Positions 22,607 through 33,671 of a DNA stretch of 64,000 nt are shown here, in pieces. The stretch's first letter is position 1. Every line of letters begins with the position of its first letter. The DNA is from Siphonodentalium dalli (lineage: Eukaryota; Mollusca; Scaphopoda; Gadilida; Siphonodentaliidae), in contig CP136064.1 of NCBI GenBank assembly GCA_032622095.1, forward strand, positions 213,604,205 to 213,668,204. The letters are read 5' to 3'. Made by a program: the position numbers and the translations under genes. Below the pieces are notes generated by a model that made no database searches, was not told the origin of the DNA, and saw nothing but the letters and a program-made list of their open reading frames with translations.

Positions 22607-24872
22607 TTGAATAGACTGGCGTTTTAGATATAGTTGCGATTGTTATGTTCATGAAGTTCATATACAGGCTGATACATGTAAATGTATTTTTATACTCACA
22701 CACATGGCACATCCTCGTATACTTTTATAAGCATATATAAATGATTAACTGCTTACACGGTGTACAATGCATGGCATTGTTTTACGAGAAACAAAAATAT
22801 ATTTAACATACAAAGGAATAGGGCCTATAATTTAAAGATGATATTAACTTTCCAGTAATTATAATATACAAACGACCGCTCGTTCGCAAAACTACAGACC
22901 ACATCTCTCATCCGATCATTACCAAACTTCATATGGATTTTCGTGGTGACCTCTAGTTTACTTTCCTTCTCCTTTATCATTAATTCTATTCATTGCTCAG
23001 AAAATAATTATCTCCTTCGCAAGTTGAGCTACAGTGTTATTGACACTTTCATTATAAATATATATTGTGTTGCATGAGAACTATAAATACAAAATAGCTG
23101 GTTTTGGAAAATTTAAATTTGCTTACCAATTTTTACACGATACATCAAATTGAAGAGTAATAAAATGTCTTTCTACTACTTTATGACGCACTTATTTTGT
23201 GTATTTTGAACATATTTGTGGACTTTGAAAAAATGATAAAATATTAGGCCCGGCCAAGTTGGATACCTTTCTATATAGGATTAAGTATTATTGGGGTGGG
23301 GTAAATTTTTGTTTTTGGCACCTGTGCTGGAGTGCGGTGTTCGATGGCGATTTAACTTATATATTATTATCTGAAAAGTAAACATACAGTCTTCAACGAG
23401 TCTGGTCCAACTCAAAAACGTCACATTCGATCAACGTGATTTCCCATAGGTGAAATAGCCATTGGCACAGGAATTAACCCTTAAGTTTGATTTTTTTGGT
23501 GTGATCTAAAATATGACATTATTTTATTTTAGTGCGGTTCGGACACTAGTAACGAAAACACAAGGCGAATTCCCTGCTGGACGGATATGATTTTTTTTTG
23601 CACAAAAAGTTTCCGCTAATATCAATCTTTCAGATTTAAATAAAAGTTTGGACCTGGGAATTATATTGTAAACAGCATACACTAAAACGTGTGTACTGAG
23701 GCCTATTGAAAACATTTACACCAGTGTACAATTAAGAGTGCAGAGTGCGTCCATCCGGGGCTGTTACAAGATATGGGTTGCAACCAAAGGTTCGATTGGT
23801 TCTTGCAAAGAAGCAAACCGTTTTTCCTATCTCGATAGATAGTGGTCACATGCTTCACCGTGCTTCACCACTATATAACATCGACCAAGGTTATACACAG
23901 TGTAGTTTTGCAACATACGCCAACTATGCCGATTATATAGGTTGAGTTTTGTGAACCCATGCATGCACAGTTCACAGTCCCTATATACCCAAAATAACTG
24001 ACCCGAAGTTTTCTACACTTTGCCTTTTGGCACCCTTGCCAATTAAAGGGACACGGGTCGTTCGAACCCCAAAATAACGTGCACATAATTTGTTAAGATG
24101 TATCTCCAAATATACAAACGCGGAATATTTCCGAACAATTCATCGATATATCGCTGAACATACGTTTTCTGTTTCTTATATGTTTCGATAATTTGAGATC
24201 GTTTCGTTTGTGTCGGTTCGAATTTTTAATCAGCATCGCGTAAATGCACACGTAGACCAAGAGAAGAACAGTTACAGCTGTCTTTTCTCTGAAACGTTTA
24301 TGTTGCCTCATAGTTTTGACGATTATAGCAATGAGAAAGTCATTCGTGAAATTTCTTTAATTGTTTCAATGTTATAACATAACGCAATGTGCCTTTTCCG
24401 GAAATCGTGCGTTATTCCGTTTCCGATTCCAGAATTGCACTGAAAACAAATGTCGCATTATTTGATTGTGACCCAATCATCGGGTTCGAAGTTGTATTTT
24501 GTATGACTTCAATGCCTTCTTCTGGGACATATCATGCTCATAGCAAAGTAGTTTCAGGTAATTATCGACCTATATTTCGATAGGTTGCAGGATGATCCGA
24601 ACATGGACGTTTCGTCACCTGGTTGTCAGTACGTCAGGACGTCCGAAGTGCAGAAAAATATTGTGCCGAAACGTCCAGGTGCCGAATTATAACAGCAAGC
24701 CCAATCACCGAAACGTACTGGTGCCGAAACGTCCAGCATTCTTTCGATATGTAGATCACTGAGAATTTTTCTGTTAAAGCACACTCACGACGCACATATA
24801 ACCGTGCGTCCTCTGTATTTGCCCTGTATAGTACAGTGGGGCAAACCATTGCGTTGATTTCATCATACTAAC
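22607..24872. other. Host intron 6, mostly unannotated
   Basis: AT-rich intron sequence between MITE copy A and exon 6. Small ORFs here show no conserved motif. Short related phrases containing 'CCGAAACGT' recur at 24600-24740. Nothing else was seen. Confidence 0.5.
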
Positions 24873-25066
24873 CGTATAGCGTAGTGGAGATACACTGTTA
24901 TGTTGATTTCCATTTCTTCTGATGTGAATACTGACATGGTTTCATTAATGGTTTGAATAGTTCTGTCGAATTTAGCGAACGTCGTCCACGGCTTCACCGT
25001 ATAGAGTCCAGGTTCATAAAATCGACTCCGATCCATCGGACTCGATGCATACTTCATCAACCCAAC
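24873..25066 (-). CDS. Host exon 6: start of SPFH-like domain
   Basis: Minus strand: a long pyrimidine tract ending TTGCTTGTAAG precedes 194 coding bases, then comes donor GTTAGT. It begins in phase 0 with 'VGLMKYASSPM', continues 'RFYEPGLYTVKPWTTFAKFD' and ends '..ITVYLHYAIR'. This is the pattern of an SPFH/Band-7 N-terminal half: '..G.Y.VGP...F..F' strand pairs and '..V.L.YAIR'. The last two bases are completed by exon 7. Directly after the TM exon this places the SPFH domain on the far side of the membrane from the Lys-rich region. I am confident of a coding exon and less so of the family name. Confidence 0.72.
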
Positions 25067-26204
25067 CTTACAAGCAATAAGAAGACAAGAAAACCAATGT
25101 AAGACATGGTAACGCGCTCAAGATCATATTATATACCCATGATCGTAATTATAGAATATAAAATGTATTCGCGAATGACCAACTCAGAATTCCGTCAAAA
25201 TAACAATTACAACCAGCACCTAATTAACGAACCGGCGGCCGACTCGGCCGTCTCCGACTCGGTCGTCTCCGGCCACAACCCCCAGTGGACTGCAGAACGA
25301 AAAATGTCTATAAAAGTTGAAATATAAGACTTACAAAATATCTTTTTCATTTCCTTTATTTGTAATTGGCATAGCTTATCACAAACCAAAAATCAACACT
25401 ATTGACATAATGTTAACGACAATAAACGAAATTGAAATTCCCAACTACACCTTTTACTGGACTCGGCCTCCGGTCGCAGTTCGACTGTTAATCCTCCCAA
25501 AAAATCGCATTCTATAAATAAAACACCCATGCGCCCAGCCGAAACAAGAATCTCCACACCAGTATACACGCGAAGCGCGCGTAATGGCAAGATACATGTA
25601 CATAAATACATCTTATATCAGATTTCCACGTCAAAATGCGTCCTGAAACCTTTCTATACTGAATGGATTTTCCCATTCAATTATAAAAGTATACATTGGA
25701 CGGTCTATCATTCATTCAGATGGGTGTTCGGGTAATAAAACCATACAACAAACAGGCAAACACATAATACAAGAGCAGAATGACTCTTACACAATTTTAT
25801 TGCAATAACACCTCAACGGGAAGTTGAAACATAATATATGTGCATCAATCACATTCATATATTATGCAAATAAAATATGTTTCAAGTCAAGGAGTGTCGT
25901 TGGTGTCTTTGTCGAAATGATAAACAAATTAAACAAGAAAACCATAGTCAGAAATGGTAACGCCACCAAGATTATAGTATTACATATAAATAGAAATTAT
26001 AAAAAATACATAAAATATTTTGATAACAATTGCGTTTAAACAAGTAATCCTTCAAATTATTACTAACAAAGCAAGTAAATGACTGTGGGGTCACTCAACA
26101 GATTATAAAGACTTGGACTTAGTATACTGTAAATACTGGGACTGTATATTTTTAAATTTTAGTCTAAAATTTAAATGAAATAATTAAAGGCACGTGAGGC
26201 CTTA
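25067..26204. other. Intron 5 with a fragmentary MITE and a local repeat
   Basis: Sequences near 25080-25170 and 25930-26020 resemble each other ('AACAAGAAAACCA...GGTAACG...AAGAT') and also 31700-31740, suggesting an old dispersed repeat. A partial copy of the TTAA MITE family starts near 25647 ('CCTTTCTATACTGAATGGA') and fades near 25790. A GC-rich patch of CCGACTCGG-type repeats lies at 25230-25275. Confidence 0.5.
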
Positions 26205-26655
26205 GTTGTCGAAAATATTCATATTTGTTCCAATCACCGTAAACAGAAAAACATTAAAACGCATAAAGTTTCGTTCATATATACCATGACCATCGCGTAA
26301 ACAGCATGTTATCATAAAGATTTATTATATTTTACCTAAGCAAGAGCCTGATTGTGTTACAGAAGACAACACAATGCTGCTGGCTAATCACACACAGATG
26401 GCATAAACGCTCTTTATTCGTTCCATATCAGGAATTCACCCACAAAGAACGCTCTTTATGTTTACCATCATAATATAAACAAACACCAGAAAAGTAACTT
26501 TTTATGCTTTTGTTTACATAACAATGGTCAAAAATATGACAATAACATACTGTTTATGCGATATTTCTTATTTGTATACGGACAAAGTCTGTCTACATTT
26601 TGTTGTTCTTTCTGTTTGTGGCGGTTTTTGACGGGTGGAAATATTTTCACAGGAT
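26205..26655 (+). mobile_element. Dispersed ~450-bp non-autonomous element, copy 1
   Basis: This segment closely matches 56085-56525: shared are 'AAACGCTCTTTATT', 'GCTTTTGTTTACATAACAA', 'GACAATAACATACTGTTTAT' and 'TTCTTTCTGTTT.TGGCGG'. The ends show a short inverted match (GAAAATATT/AATATTTTC). There is no ORF. Superfamily not determined. Confidence 0.65.
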
Positions 26656-26837
26656 ACCCACCGCCAAGGCCAACCGTACCTTTAAAAGATAAAATTTAGC
26701 AAGTAGTAAAAGTTAATTTTCTCATTTAATTTTTTGTTTTGGTTAAATAAAGGAATAATTTAAATGTAAAATTTGGTTTAAAAAAAATGATTGACCGTGG
26801 CTCTTCCAATAATTGCGCGACTGACCTGGTCAATTGT

Positions 26838-27055
26838 TCTTAAGAAGTTGTTTTGAGAATTACTATGGAGGGAAATAGTTATGGCTGTGGTTTCGCAAGT
26901 AATTGACTTGGTGACGTGATGTTAACAAATCTGAACTCCAGTAAACCAAGGACGCTCCATACCAAATATAAGGTAAATAAATAATTCTTTAGAAGTTGTT
27001 TTAATATTTACTATGGAGGGAAATAATTGTGGTGCTGGCTTCGCAACTATTTGAC
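26838..27055 (+). repeat. Two diverged direct repeats, ~150-bp period
   Basis: 'AGAAGTTGTTTT' followed by 'TACTATGGAGGGAAATA' occurs at about 26843 and 26992. Intronic, no coding content. Confidence 0.6.
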
Positions 27056-27410
27056 CCCATTGTAACAAATATAAATATTAGTCACTCAGGCAATAGATGT
27101 ATCTATTCTGTATATTAAGTTATTGGGTCTTACGTGTCTTGAGATGTCTAAATATGTTTTGATGGACAGATCGCGCAAGCGCAAGGGACCCCCCGCCAAT
27201 CTTATCTGTTGTGATTCCAATTGTTGACTTATTAAATATGCACATATAGTTAAGAAACAGTCGCGCGCGAAGCGCGCTCCCGTAGGTCGGTTTTTGGATC
27301 CCAGTTAATTAAAATATCTATGAAATAATCGGTTTCCGCCCAATAAACATCCATATATTCAATATACATGTTTTTGGAGCAGAATTAGGTAGACCATATT
27401 GAACGCCATA

Positions 27411-27830
27411 ATTCTGCTGTGGTTAAGTGGTCAATTACTTTGGACATTACTGTATGTAGATGGAGTTATCATTAGACCTCACATCCTTATATGGGATACA
27501 GTAATGCCCAAAGTAATTGACCACTTAACCACAGCAGAATTATGGGTAATTTTTCAGGATTTAAAATCCGGAAAAATTACCCACAATTCTGCTGTGGTTA
27601 AGTGGTCAATTACTTTGGACATTACTGTATGTGGATGTAGTTATCATTAGACCTCACATCCTTATATGGCCTACAGTAATGCCTAAAGTAATTGACCAAT
27701 TAACCACAGCAGAATTATGGGTAATTTTTCAGGATTTAAAATCTTGAAAAATTACCCATAATTCTGCTGTGGTTAAGTGATCAATTACTTTGGACATTAC
27801 TGCATGTAGATGGAGTTAAACCTCACATCA
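27411..27830. repeat. 175-bp tandem array made of alternating palindromes
   Basis: 'ATTCTGCTGTGGTTAAGTGG' begins units at 27411, 27586 and 27761 (the third truncated near 27830). Each unit has a long hairpin (arms from ATTCTGCTGTGG to GTAATG and its complement) followed by a shorter one (GGGTAATTTTTC...GAAAAATTACCC). Nearly every base can pair. Confidence 0.85.
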
Positions 27831-28034
27831 GTTTGTTGGGGATTTGGACCTTGACTTGGGACCTTTGGTTTTTAACGCAACAAATGCGAGTACACCTTAT
27901 ACACAAATTTCTGATGTAGCCAGAGTTTTTCTTGGATAATATGAGTTTGAAGCCTGCTTACATTCAATATGTTGTCAGTTTTGTATTGTCTGCAGCAGAA
28001 CTCGGCGCGTTGAAGCAAAAGTTATAAGAGATAA

Positions 28035-28900
28035 AATGTGTACGTAACGAGACTATAATACAAATGAAAAAATTAATTGAGGGAGGGGTGGGCAGTACAG
28101 GGAACTAAGGGTTGAACCGATATAAATTTGTAGAGCAATAACGACCAATGTTGACATATTATGCATCTCAACTCTACTGTTGCAACAAGGTTATAAAATA
28201 GGGGGGGGGGGGTGTCAGAATCTTAGTCATCTCTATATAGTGCCAGAATAGTCATTTATGGACTTCTATAGTGGTACAATACACATTAGAATCAAATGAT
28301 AAAAATATGTATGTAACACAACTATACCGATGAAAATAAAAATAATAATTTAGGCCGGGATAAGATGTTGGGTTGGTTATATGGACTCGGAGAAAAAGGG
28401 GTTCGTACCGATGAACTGACATAAATTAGTGGAGCGATGTTGCCATGTAATGCATCGCGACTGTACTAAAGCAGCAATGATATAAAATGGGGGGGGGGGG
28501 GTCGGAAATTATCTCTATCTCTATAGATGGCACCAGAATTATATAGAAAGGAATAGCAATTGATATACGTATACGGTATACTATAGTAATACCATAGACA
28601 TATAAGTACAAGTATCACGCAATAAAATATTTCGTAACGTGACTATAGCGATGAAAAAAATAAATAAATTGGACTGGGATTAGAGATTGGGTTGGTTATA
28701 TGTGGATAATTGGATATGGAATTCATACCGATGAAATGATACAAATTAGTGGAGCGATAAAGACCAATGTTGACACTTAGTCAGGCTACGCGGGGGAAAT
28801 AGGGGTTGACACGATAGACCGAAATAAATTTGTCGAGTGATAATGACCAATGTTGACGTATAAAGTAACGCGACAGTACTGTTGCACAATTATCATGTAG
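28035..28900 (+). repeat. Three diverged ~300-bp tandem units with poly-G runs
   Basis: Each unit has 'GTAACG.GACTATA', 'GATGAAAA', 'GAGCGATAA..ACCAATGTTGACA' and, in two units, 'TATAAAAT' followed by 12-13 G at about 28200 and 28490. No ORF. Confidence 0.65.
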
Positions 28901-28971
28901 AACCAGTCAAATATGGACTCTGGTGCCCAATATGGAACAGCTCAGAAAACATTTGAAGGGCCCTAAGATTT

Positions 28972-29495
28972 ATTTAACATGGGATCTGCCATACAAATCG
29001 ATTTATGTTGATAAATCTCTTATTTTTCAAAATTTTAAGCTGAGACTTGGTGTGTCTAAGTGGGATACGTATATATTCCTAAAATGATAGGATACAGCAC
29101 ATAATTATGTTTTAGGTGGAAGAAATGAATTTTTTTCGATGATAAAATTTAACATGGGATCTGCCATACAAATCGATTTATGTTGATAAATCTCTTATTT
29201 TTCAAAATGTTAAGCTGAGACTTGGTGTGTCTGAGTGGGATACGTATATATTCCTAAAATGATAGGATACAGCACATAATTATGTTTTAGGTGGAAGAAA
29301 TGAATTTTTTTCGATGATAAAATTTAACATGGGATTTGCAATTAAAATCGATTTATGTCGATAAAACTGTCATTTTTCAAAATTTTGAGTTGAGAATTCG
29401 TGTGTCTGTGTGTAATACTTATATATTCTTAAAATGACAGAGTCCAGCGCGTTTTAGATGGAAGAAATTGAATTTGTTTTCGATAACAAATTTAC
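28972..29495 (+). repeat. Three tandem copies of a 175-bp unit
   Basis: 'ATTTAACATGGGAT' starts at 28972, 29147 and 29322. The first two units are nearly identical, the third is diverged. The unit is unrelated in sequence to the 175-bp palindromic array at 27.4 kb despite the equal period. Confidence 0.85.
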
Positions 29496-29769
29496 AGCAT
29501 GTACGGCCGTACTACGGGTTTATCGAGTACGCTATTTTATAAACAAACTTTTGTCAATAGCCGTTTTGGTCAAACTAAACCTTTTTCGACCGGGAAAGCA
29601 GATCCGAATAGTAGCTAAGATGTATTTAGATAGAATTATCAAAAGAATTTGACCGATTAGGGTGCATTTTAAAAGAATCGAGTGGATAAATCTTGGTGAC
29701 ATTTTCATAAAACACGCCGATAATTCCAGAAGATAAAAGATGGCGGTTATCACAATAGAACAGGCATAA

Positions 29770-30010
29770 TATTACCCATAATTCACCTCACTACACCAGG
29801 GGGCTTACCCATAATTCACCTCACTATACCAGGGGGCTCCCAATGGGTTATATATTATTTTCAGGCTATCAGATTATTTATATTTTCAACAACATATTAT
29901 TACACCGGTGACTTTAAGATTACAATTTCAGCCTGTCCTGACTATCGATATGATTGAGTCATATTTTCAAAAAACATATTATACACCGGTGGCGTTAACT
30001 TTACAATTTC
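29770..30010 (+). repeat. Short direct repeats (38 bp and ~110 bp)
   Basis: 'TTACCCATAATTCACCTCAC' is doubled at 29771 and 29807. Further on, two copies of a segment with 'CATATTATTACACCGGTG' and 'TTTACAATTTCAGC' lie at about 29880-29935 and 29970-30015. Confidence 0.65.
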
Positions 30011-30210
30011 AGCATCTATGTGATTCTATCGGTACGATTTGAGTAAGGTACAAAAACAAATCTTCGCCCACTCGACCACAGAATTGGAGACTACCACTGA
30101 ATATGAAAAACAGCCACACTAGAAACACCACATGGTGGCGTAACAAATACTGGCATTTGTTGAATGCTCTAGCTTTCCAGTGATTTCTTTGAAGATGTAT
30201 CTATGTTTAA

Positions 30211-30441
30211 CCATTTCCATACTAAATGATTCCCCAGTCAGTTTAAAAGTGGAATGGTTTATTGTTGATTTGGAGGGATGTTAAGGTGATAAATGCAGAC
30301 GAGAGAAAATATACAAGTGCAGAAGGAGCCCTATTTATTGAGGGAAATGTTCAGATGACCTGTGGCGTTTGTTGAACTTATTATCTGAACATGTCATATT
30401 TGATAACTGCTCATCAATGGTGCTTTAGTATAAAAAAAGGG
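30211..30441 (+). mobile_element. TTAA-type MITE family 2, copy at 30.2 kb
   Basis: It starts CCATTTCCATACTAAATG after TTAA (30207-30210) and ends TTTAGTATAAAAAAAGGGG. Internal arms 'GGGAAATGTTCAGAT' and 'TTATCTGAACATG' can pair. The family also occurs at 25.6, 32.9, 35.1 and 62.3 kb. No ORF. Confidence 0.7.
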
Positions 30442-30848
30442 GTAAGTAACATTTTTTGAATACATGTGTCTATCAATGCTTTATAAACCATATGTTTTGC
30501 AACATTCGCTATTTCCTCCAATATTGGCAAAATATATTGGTGCCCATTGAGATTTGAATTTAAAAAATAACTTAATATGACCGTTGTTGTCGAACCACCG
30601 TGATATTACTGGGTGGATTATACCCCTCAATTCTAAAAGAAGTATACACTGGAATGGTTCAATATTGCAGCTGACGACAGGGTGAGAAAAACTAGTATTG
30701 TATAAGCATTAGTTAATAGAGGTGCCCAGCCAATACGTTCTTATCTGAGTATCCTTACAAATGAATCAATGGGATCAAGTAAACATTTATTAACGAGTAT
30801 TCAATAATCGAAGTGTAATAATCGCCGCTATTCTCAGAGGGACAGCTT

Positions 30849-31028
30849 GTAAGCATCCTATTCTATAATTGAGATAGTGTAACATTGTAAGGATCCTACT
30901 CTATAATTGAGATAGTGTAATATTGTAAGCATCCTATTATATAATTGAGATAGTGTAACATTGTAAGGATCCTATTCTATAATTGAGATAGTGTAATATT
31001 GTAAGCATCCTATTCTATAATTGTTACC
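30849..31028 (+). repeat. 38-bp minisatellite, five units, alternating variants
   Basis: Units start at 30849, 30887, 30925, 30963 and 31001. They alternate GTAAGCATCC and GTAAGGATCC, so the real period may be 76 bp. Confidence 0.9.
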
Positions 31029-31035
31029 AACCAAT

Positions 31036-31126
31036 ATGTTATTGGCGGGATACGGCGCTGTGGCCTTTGGGGCACAGTGTGTGATGTACCCCCCAACGAT
31101 AACAGCGCCATACCCCACCAATAACA
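31036..31126. repeat. Inverted repeat next to minisatellite
   Basis: GTTATTGGCGGGATACGGCGC is mirrored, with a few changes, by GCGCCATACCCCACCAATAAC; the loop is GC-rich. It could form a stem of about 22 bp. Confidence 0.65.
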
Positions 31127-31549
31127 CGCACACACACTAAATTCATTTCTCATAGTTATTTAGCTTTTTGATGATTTATTCCCTTAAAAAGCTGAGTGTA
31201 TTCTTATTTATTTTCTCAAAATCTGCCGATAGTTTGAGACTATCCCTCGCAGCATTTTAAGTCAGCCCAATATAATATTTACAAGCAACGATAACGTGAT
31301 TGATATAAATAACTGGCTTCAGATGCAATTCGGCTGAACTTTGAAAAGCACGCCCAATTATTCTGCTGCCGATTTTAGTGATTAGGCCAGATTAGGTCAA
31401 CAATTTGTGACGTCGTGTTCGTGTTACGGTCTGTGTGTTATTGGGTGTGAAACGGGTGACCCAATGGCAGTTGACCAATCACCGAACAGGATTTATTGTA
31501 ACACAGATGGGTTATGTAAATATTTAACCTTGACTTGCTATGTACATAC

Positions 31550-31679
31550 CTCATAATACTCCAGAGAAATGATGGTGCTATTTATGAAGATTATGAGAAA
31601 TATGACTGCTACCAGCACCAAGAAGAGACAAAACTTCTTCCGCTTAGGGTTCTTCTCGAATGCAGATCTGACAGCTTTT
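31550..31679 (-). CDS. Host exon 5: transmembrane helix
   Basis: Minus strand: acceptor AATCTCCAACAG precedes 130 bases, then the donor GTATGTAC. One leading base completes a codon from exon 4; the exon ends in phase 0. It encodes a basic stretch ('FEKNPKRKK') followed by about 20 hydrophobic residues ('FCLFLVLVAVIFLIIFI') and 'NSTIISLEYYE'. Basic residues before the helix and an N-glycosylation sequon (NST) after it suggest the N-terminus is cytosolic. The SPFH-like part follows directly in exon 6. Confidence 0.72.
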
Positions 31680-31744
31680 CTGTTGGAGATTAATAATAAC
31701 AAGAAAACCAGTAAACGTCATCATGATCATATTATTAGGCATAT

Positions 31745-31915
31745 ATATAATCTATAATGTAAAATATATAAACTATAATGTAAAATATATAAACTATAAT
31801 GTAAAATATATAAACTATAATGTAAAATATATAAACTATAATGTAAAATATATAAACTATAATGTAAAATATATAAACTATAATGTAAAATATATAAACT
31901 ATAATGTAAAATATA
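31745..31915 (+). repeat. 21-bp minisatellite, about eight units
   Basis: 'TATAAACTATAATGTAAAATA' repeats perfectly. The open frame across it (YINYNVK repeats) is a product of the 21-bp period, not a gene. Confidence 0.93.
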
Positions 31916-32473
31916 GTGGTTTCATGAATGCACTACAGCAGAATTCCGTTAAAACAACTAATCCTTCAAAAAAATAAAACTACAGCTTATTACCACAGGT
32001 TTCTCATTCACCACACCAGAAAGCCTCTAAATGCGGACCAAAAATTTACTAATCGGATTAAATACACGCCCAATATTTCTCAATACGATCTTTTTTCAAC
32101 ATTCCATCTGAGACAAACGTCATCAGCAAAGTTTGCTGTTGTTTTATGCATTGTGTTCCTGCAATAAAATCTTCAAGAATGGCCCAGCCATTGTTAATAC
32201 TTAAATATCGAAAGCTATTAACGCGGTCATAAAGGTTACGTACTGCAACAATGAGACATCCGCGAAGATACATCCGAGAAAACCCGAAATGTGTTGTCCT
32301 GCGAGATATCCCCATCGCTATAGCTCTATTGACACGGCCAGGTCAGCCTTACTACAATTTCCTAAAACAACTCGAATCGCGTGAAACCCAAAATGTGTTG
32401 TCCTGTGAGATATCCCCATAGCCCCATCGGTACGGCCATATTAGCGTATACAGCAGTACACACCCATAATATA

Positions 32474-32900
32474 GCTGAATAGGTCATTGTCGCATGGTTT
32501 CTGGCAAAAAGACACAAAGGATCTCTTAAACTGTCAAAAAGACACCCAGGATCTCGTAAACTGTCAAAAAGACACCCAGGATCTCAAAGTCTCGCCAAAC
32601 AACGGGAATTTTGTTTAGTCGTCTGCTATTAATATTGTGATAATTATTTGTTTGTGATCTGAGTGAAATATCAACGAAATTTAATTCGGCTTTGAGTCTG
32701 ACTGACAGCGCAATTCCGCATCCTTGATAGTTGGACCAATATTAATAGCAGACGACTAAACAAAATTCCCGTTGTTTGGTGAGAGTTTGATATCCTGAAT
32801 GTCTTTTTGACAGTTTAAGATATCCTGGGTGTCTTTTTGACAGTTTAAGAGATCCTGGGTGTCTTTTTGCCAGAAACCATGCGACAGTGACCTATTCAGC
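32474..32900. mobile_element. Foldback element with ~160-bp inverted arms
   Basis: Arms 32474-32636 and 32737-32900 are complementary from GCTGAATAGGTCA inward to 'TAGTCGTCTGCTATTAATAT'. Each arm contains about three tandem copies of a 30-bp subrepeat with 'AAAAAGACACCCAGGATCTC'. The central loop is about 100 bp. This is the architecture of foldback elements; no ORF. Confidence 0.8.
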
Positions 32901-32938
32901 CATAGTATAGGGCGTAATAATGGCTTACATCTGTTTAA

Positions 32939-33085
32939 CCATTTCTTTTCAAAATGGATTCTCCCATTGGGTTATAAATGTATATACTAGCAAGGTCTAT
33001 TATTTATCTGGATGAATGGTCAGGACTTATAAGCACACGACAGTTAGACGAGCAGATAATACGAATGCATAATGATTCATTTTCA
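32939..33085 (+). mobile_element. TTAA-type MITE family 2, partial copy at 32.9 kb
   Basis: After TTAA (32935-32938) comes CCATTTCTTTTCAAAATGGA and 'TTCTCCCATTGGGTTATAAA', as in the other members. The right half is not recognisable. Confidence 0.6.
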
Positions 33086-33643
33086 TTGGTGAGAAATATT
33101 GAGTTCGACAAATAGTCTGAGAAAATTAACATGTACATGTTCAATTTACAAAAATCGTGTCCATGCCCGCACACTGGATTCGACCGTAGATATTATTATT
33201 TTTTTTTTTTTCGTAGTGTGTCTTTATTTATTATATCATTATTGTTTTAACGGGATTTGCGTTTGCTGACGAAACCATTTACCGGATAACGACTGGATAT
33301 AAGATAATGAAGGTAAAATTGTTAAGGTACACCCTTTGTGTGGAAGAAGGACGTCACGCATAATTTATATACAATAATATATTTGTAATGTAACGAAGGG
33401 ACAAATTGTCGGCGTTTTACACGGATTACAATATATGTAGAATTGGGTGAGCACTAATGTAATTATTGTAATGTAAAAACTAAGATCACAACCATTTCTT
33501 CTCAGCCGACAATACGCATTGTTCAGTCTATTTGGGTTTACATTACAGTATGGCGGGGACATGCACATCGTCTGTTCGTTATATTCGATAATTTTAATTT
33601 GATTATGTTAGGGTTAACTTACTGATGTTACAATGTTACTTAC

Positions 33644-33671
33644 TCTGTCTTCGGACCAAGCTGTGTTAGCG
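33644..33671 (-). CDS. Host exon 4: 28-nt micro-exon
   Basis: Minus strand: the strong acceptor CACTTTCTTTCAG and strong donor GTAAGTAAC frame only 28 bases. Two leading bases complete a codon from exon 3, eight codons encode 'LTQLGPKT', and two trailing bases form Glu with the first base of exon 5. Such a short exon is below what gene finders usually report. The phase match on both sides plus good splice signals are the only support. Joining exon 3 straight to exon 5 would shift the frame. Confidence 0.6.

Noticed and set aside
27399-27650. 83-codon ORF
   Set aside because: Lies entirely in the palindromic 175-bp array and follows its pairing pattern.
30849-31028. Regular 38-bp repeats as a CRISPR array
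   Set aside because: Units are contiguous without variable spacers, and the genome is eukaryotic.
31723-31977. ORF encoding YINYNVK repeats
   Set aside because: Purely a 21-bp minisatellite whose period is a multiple of three.
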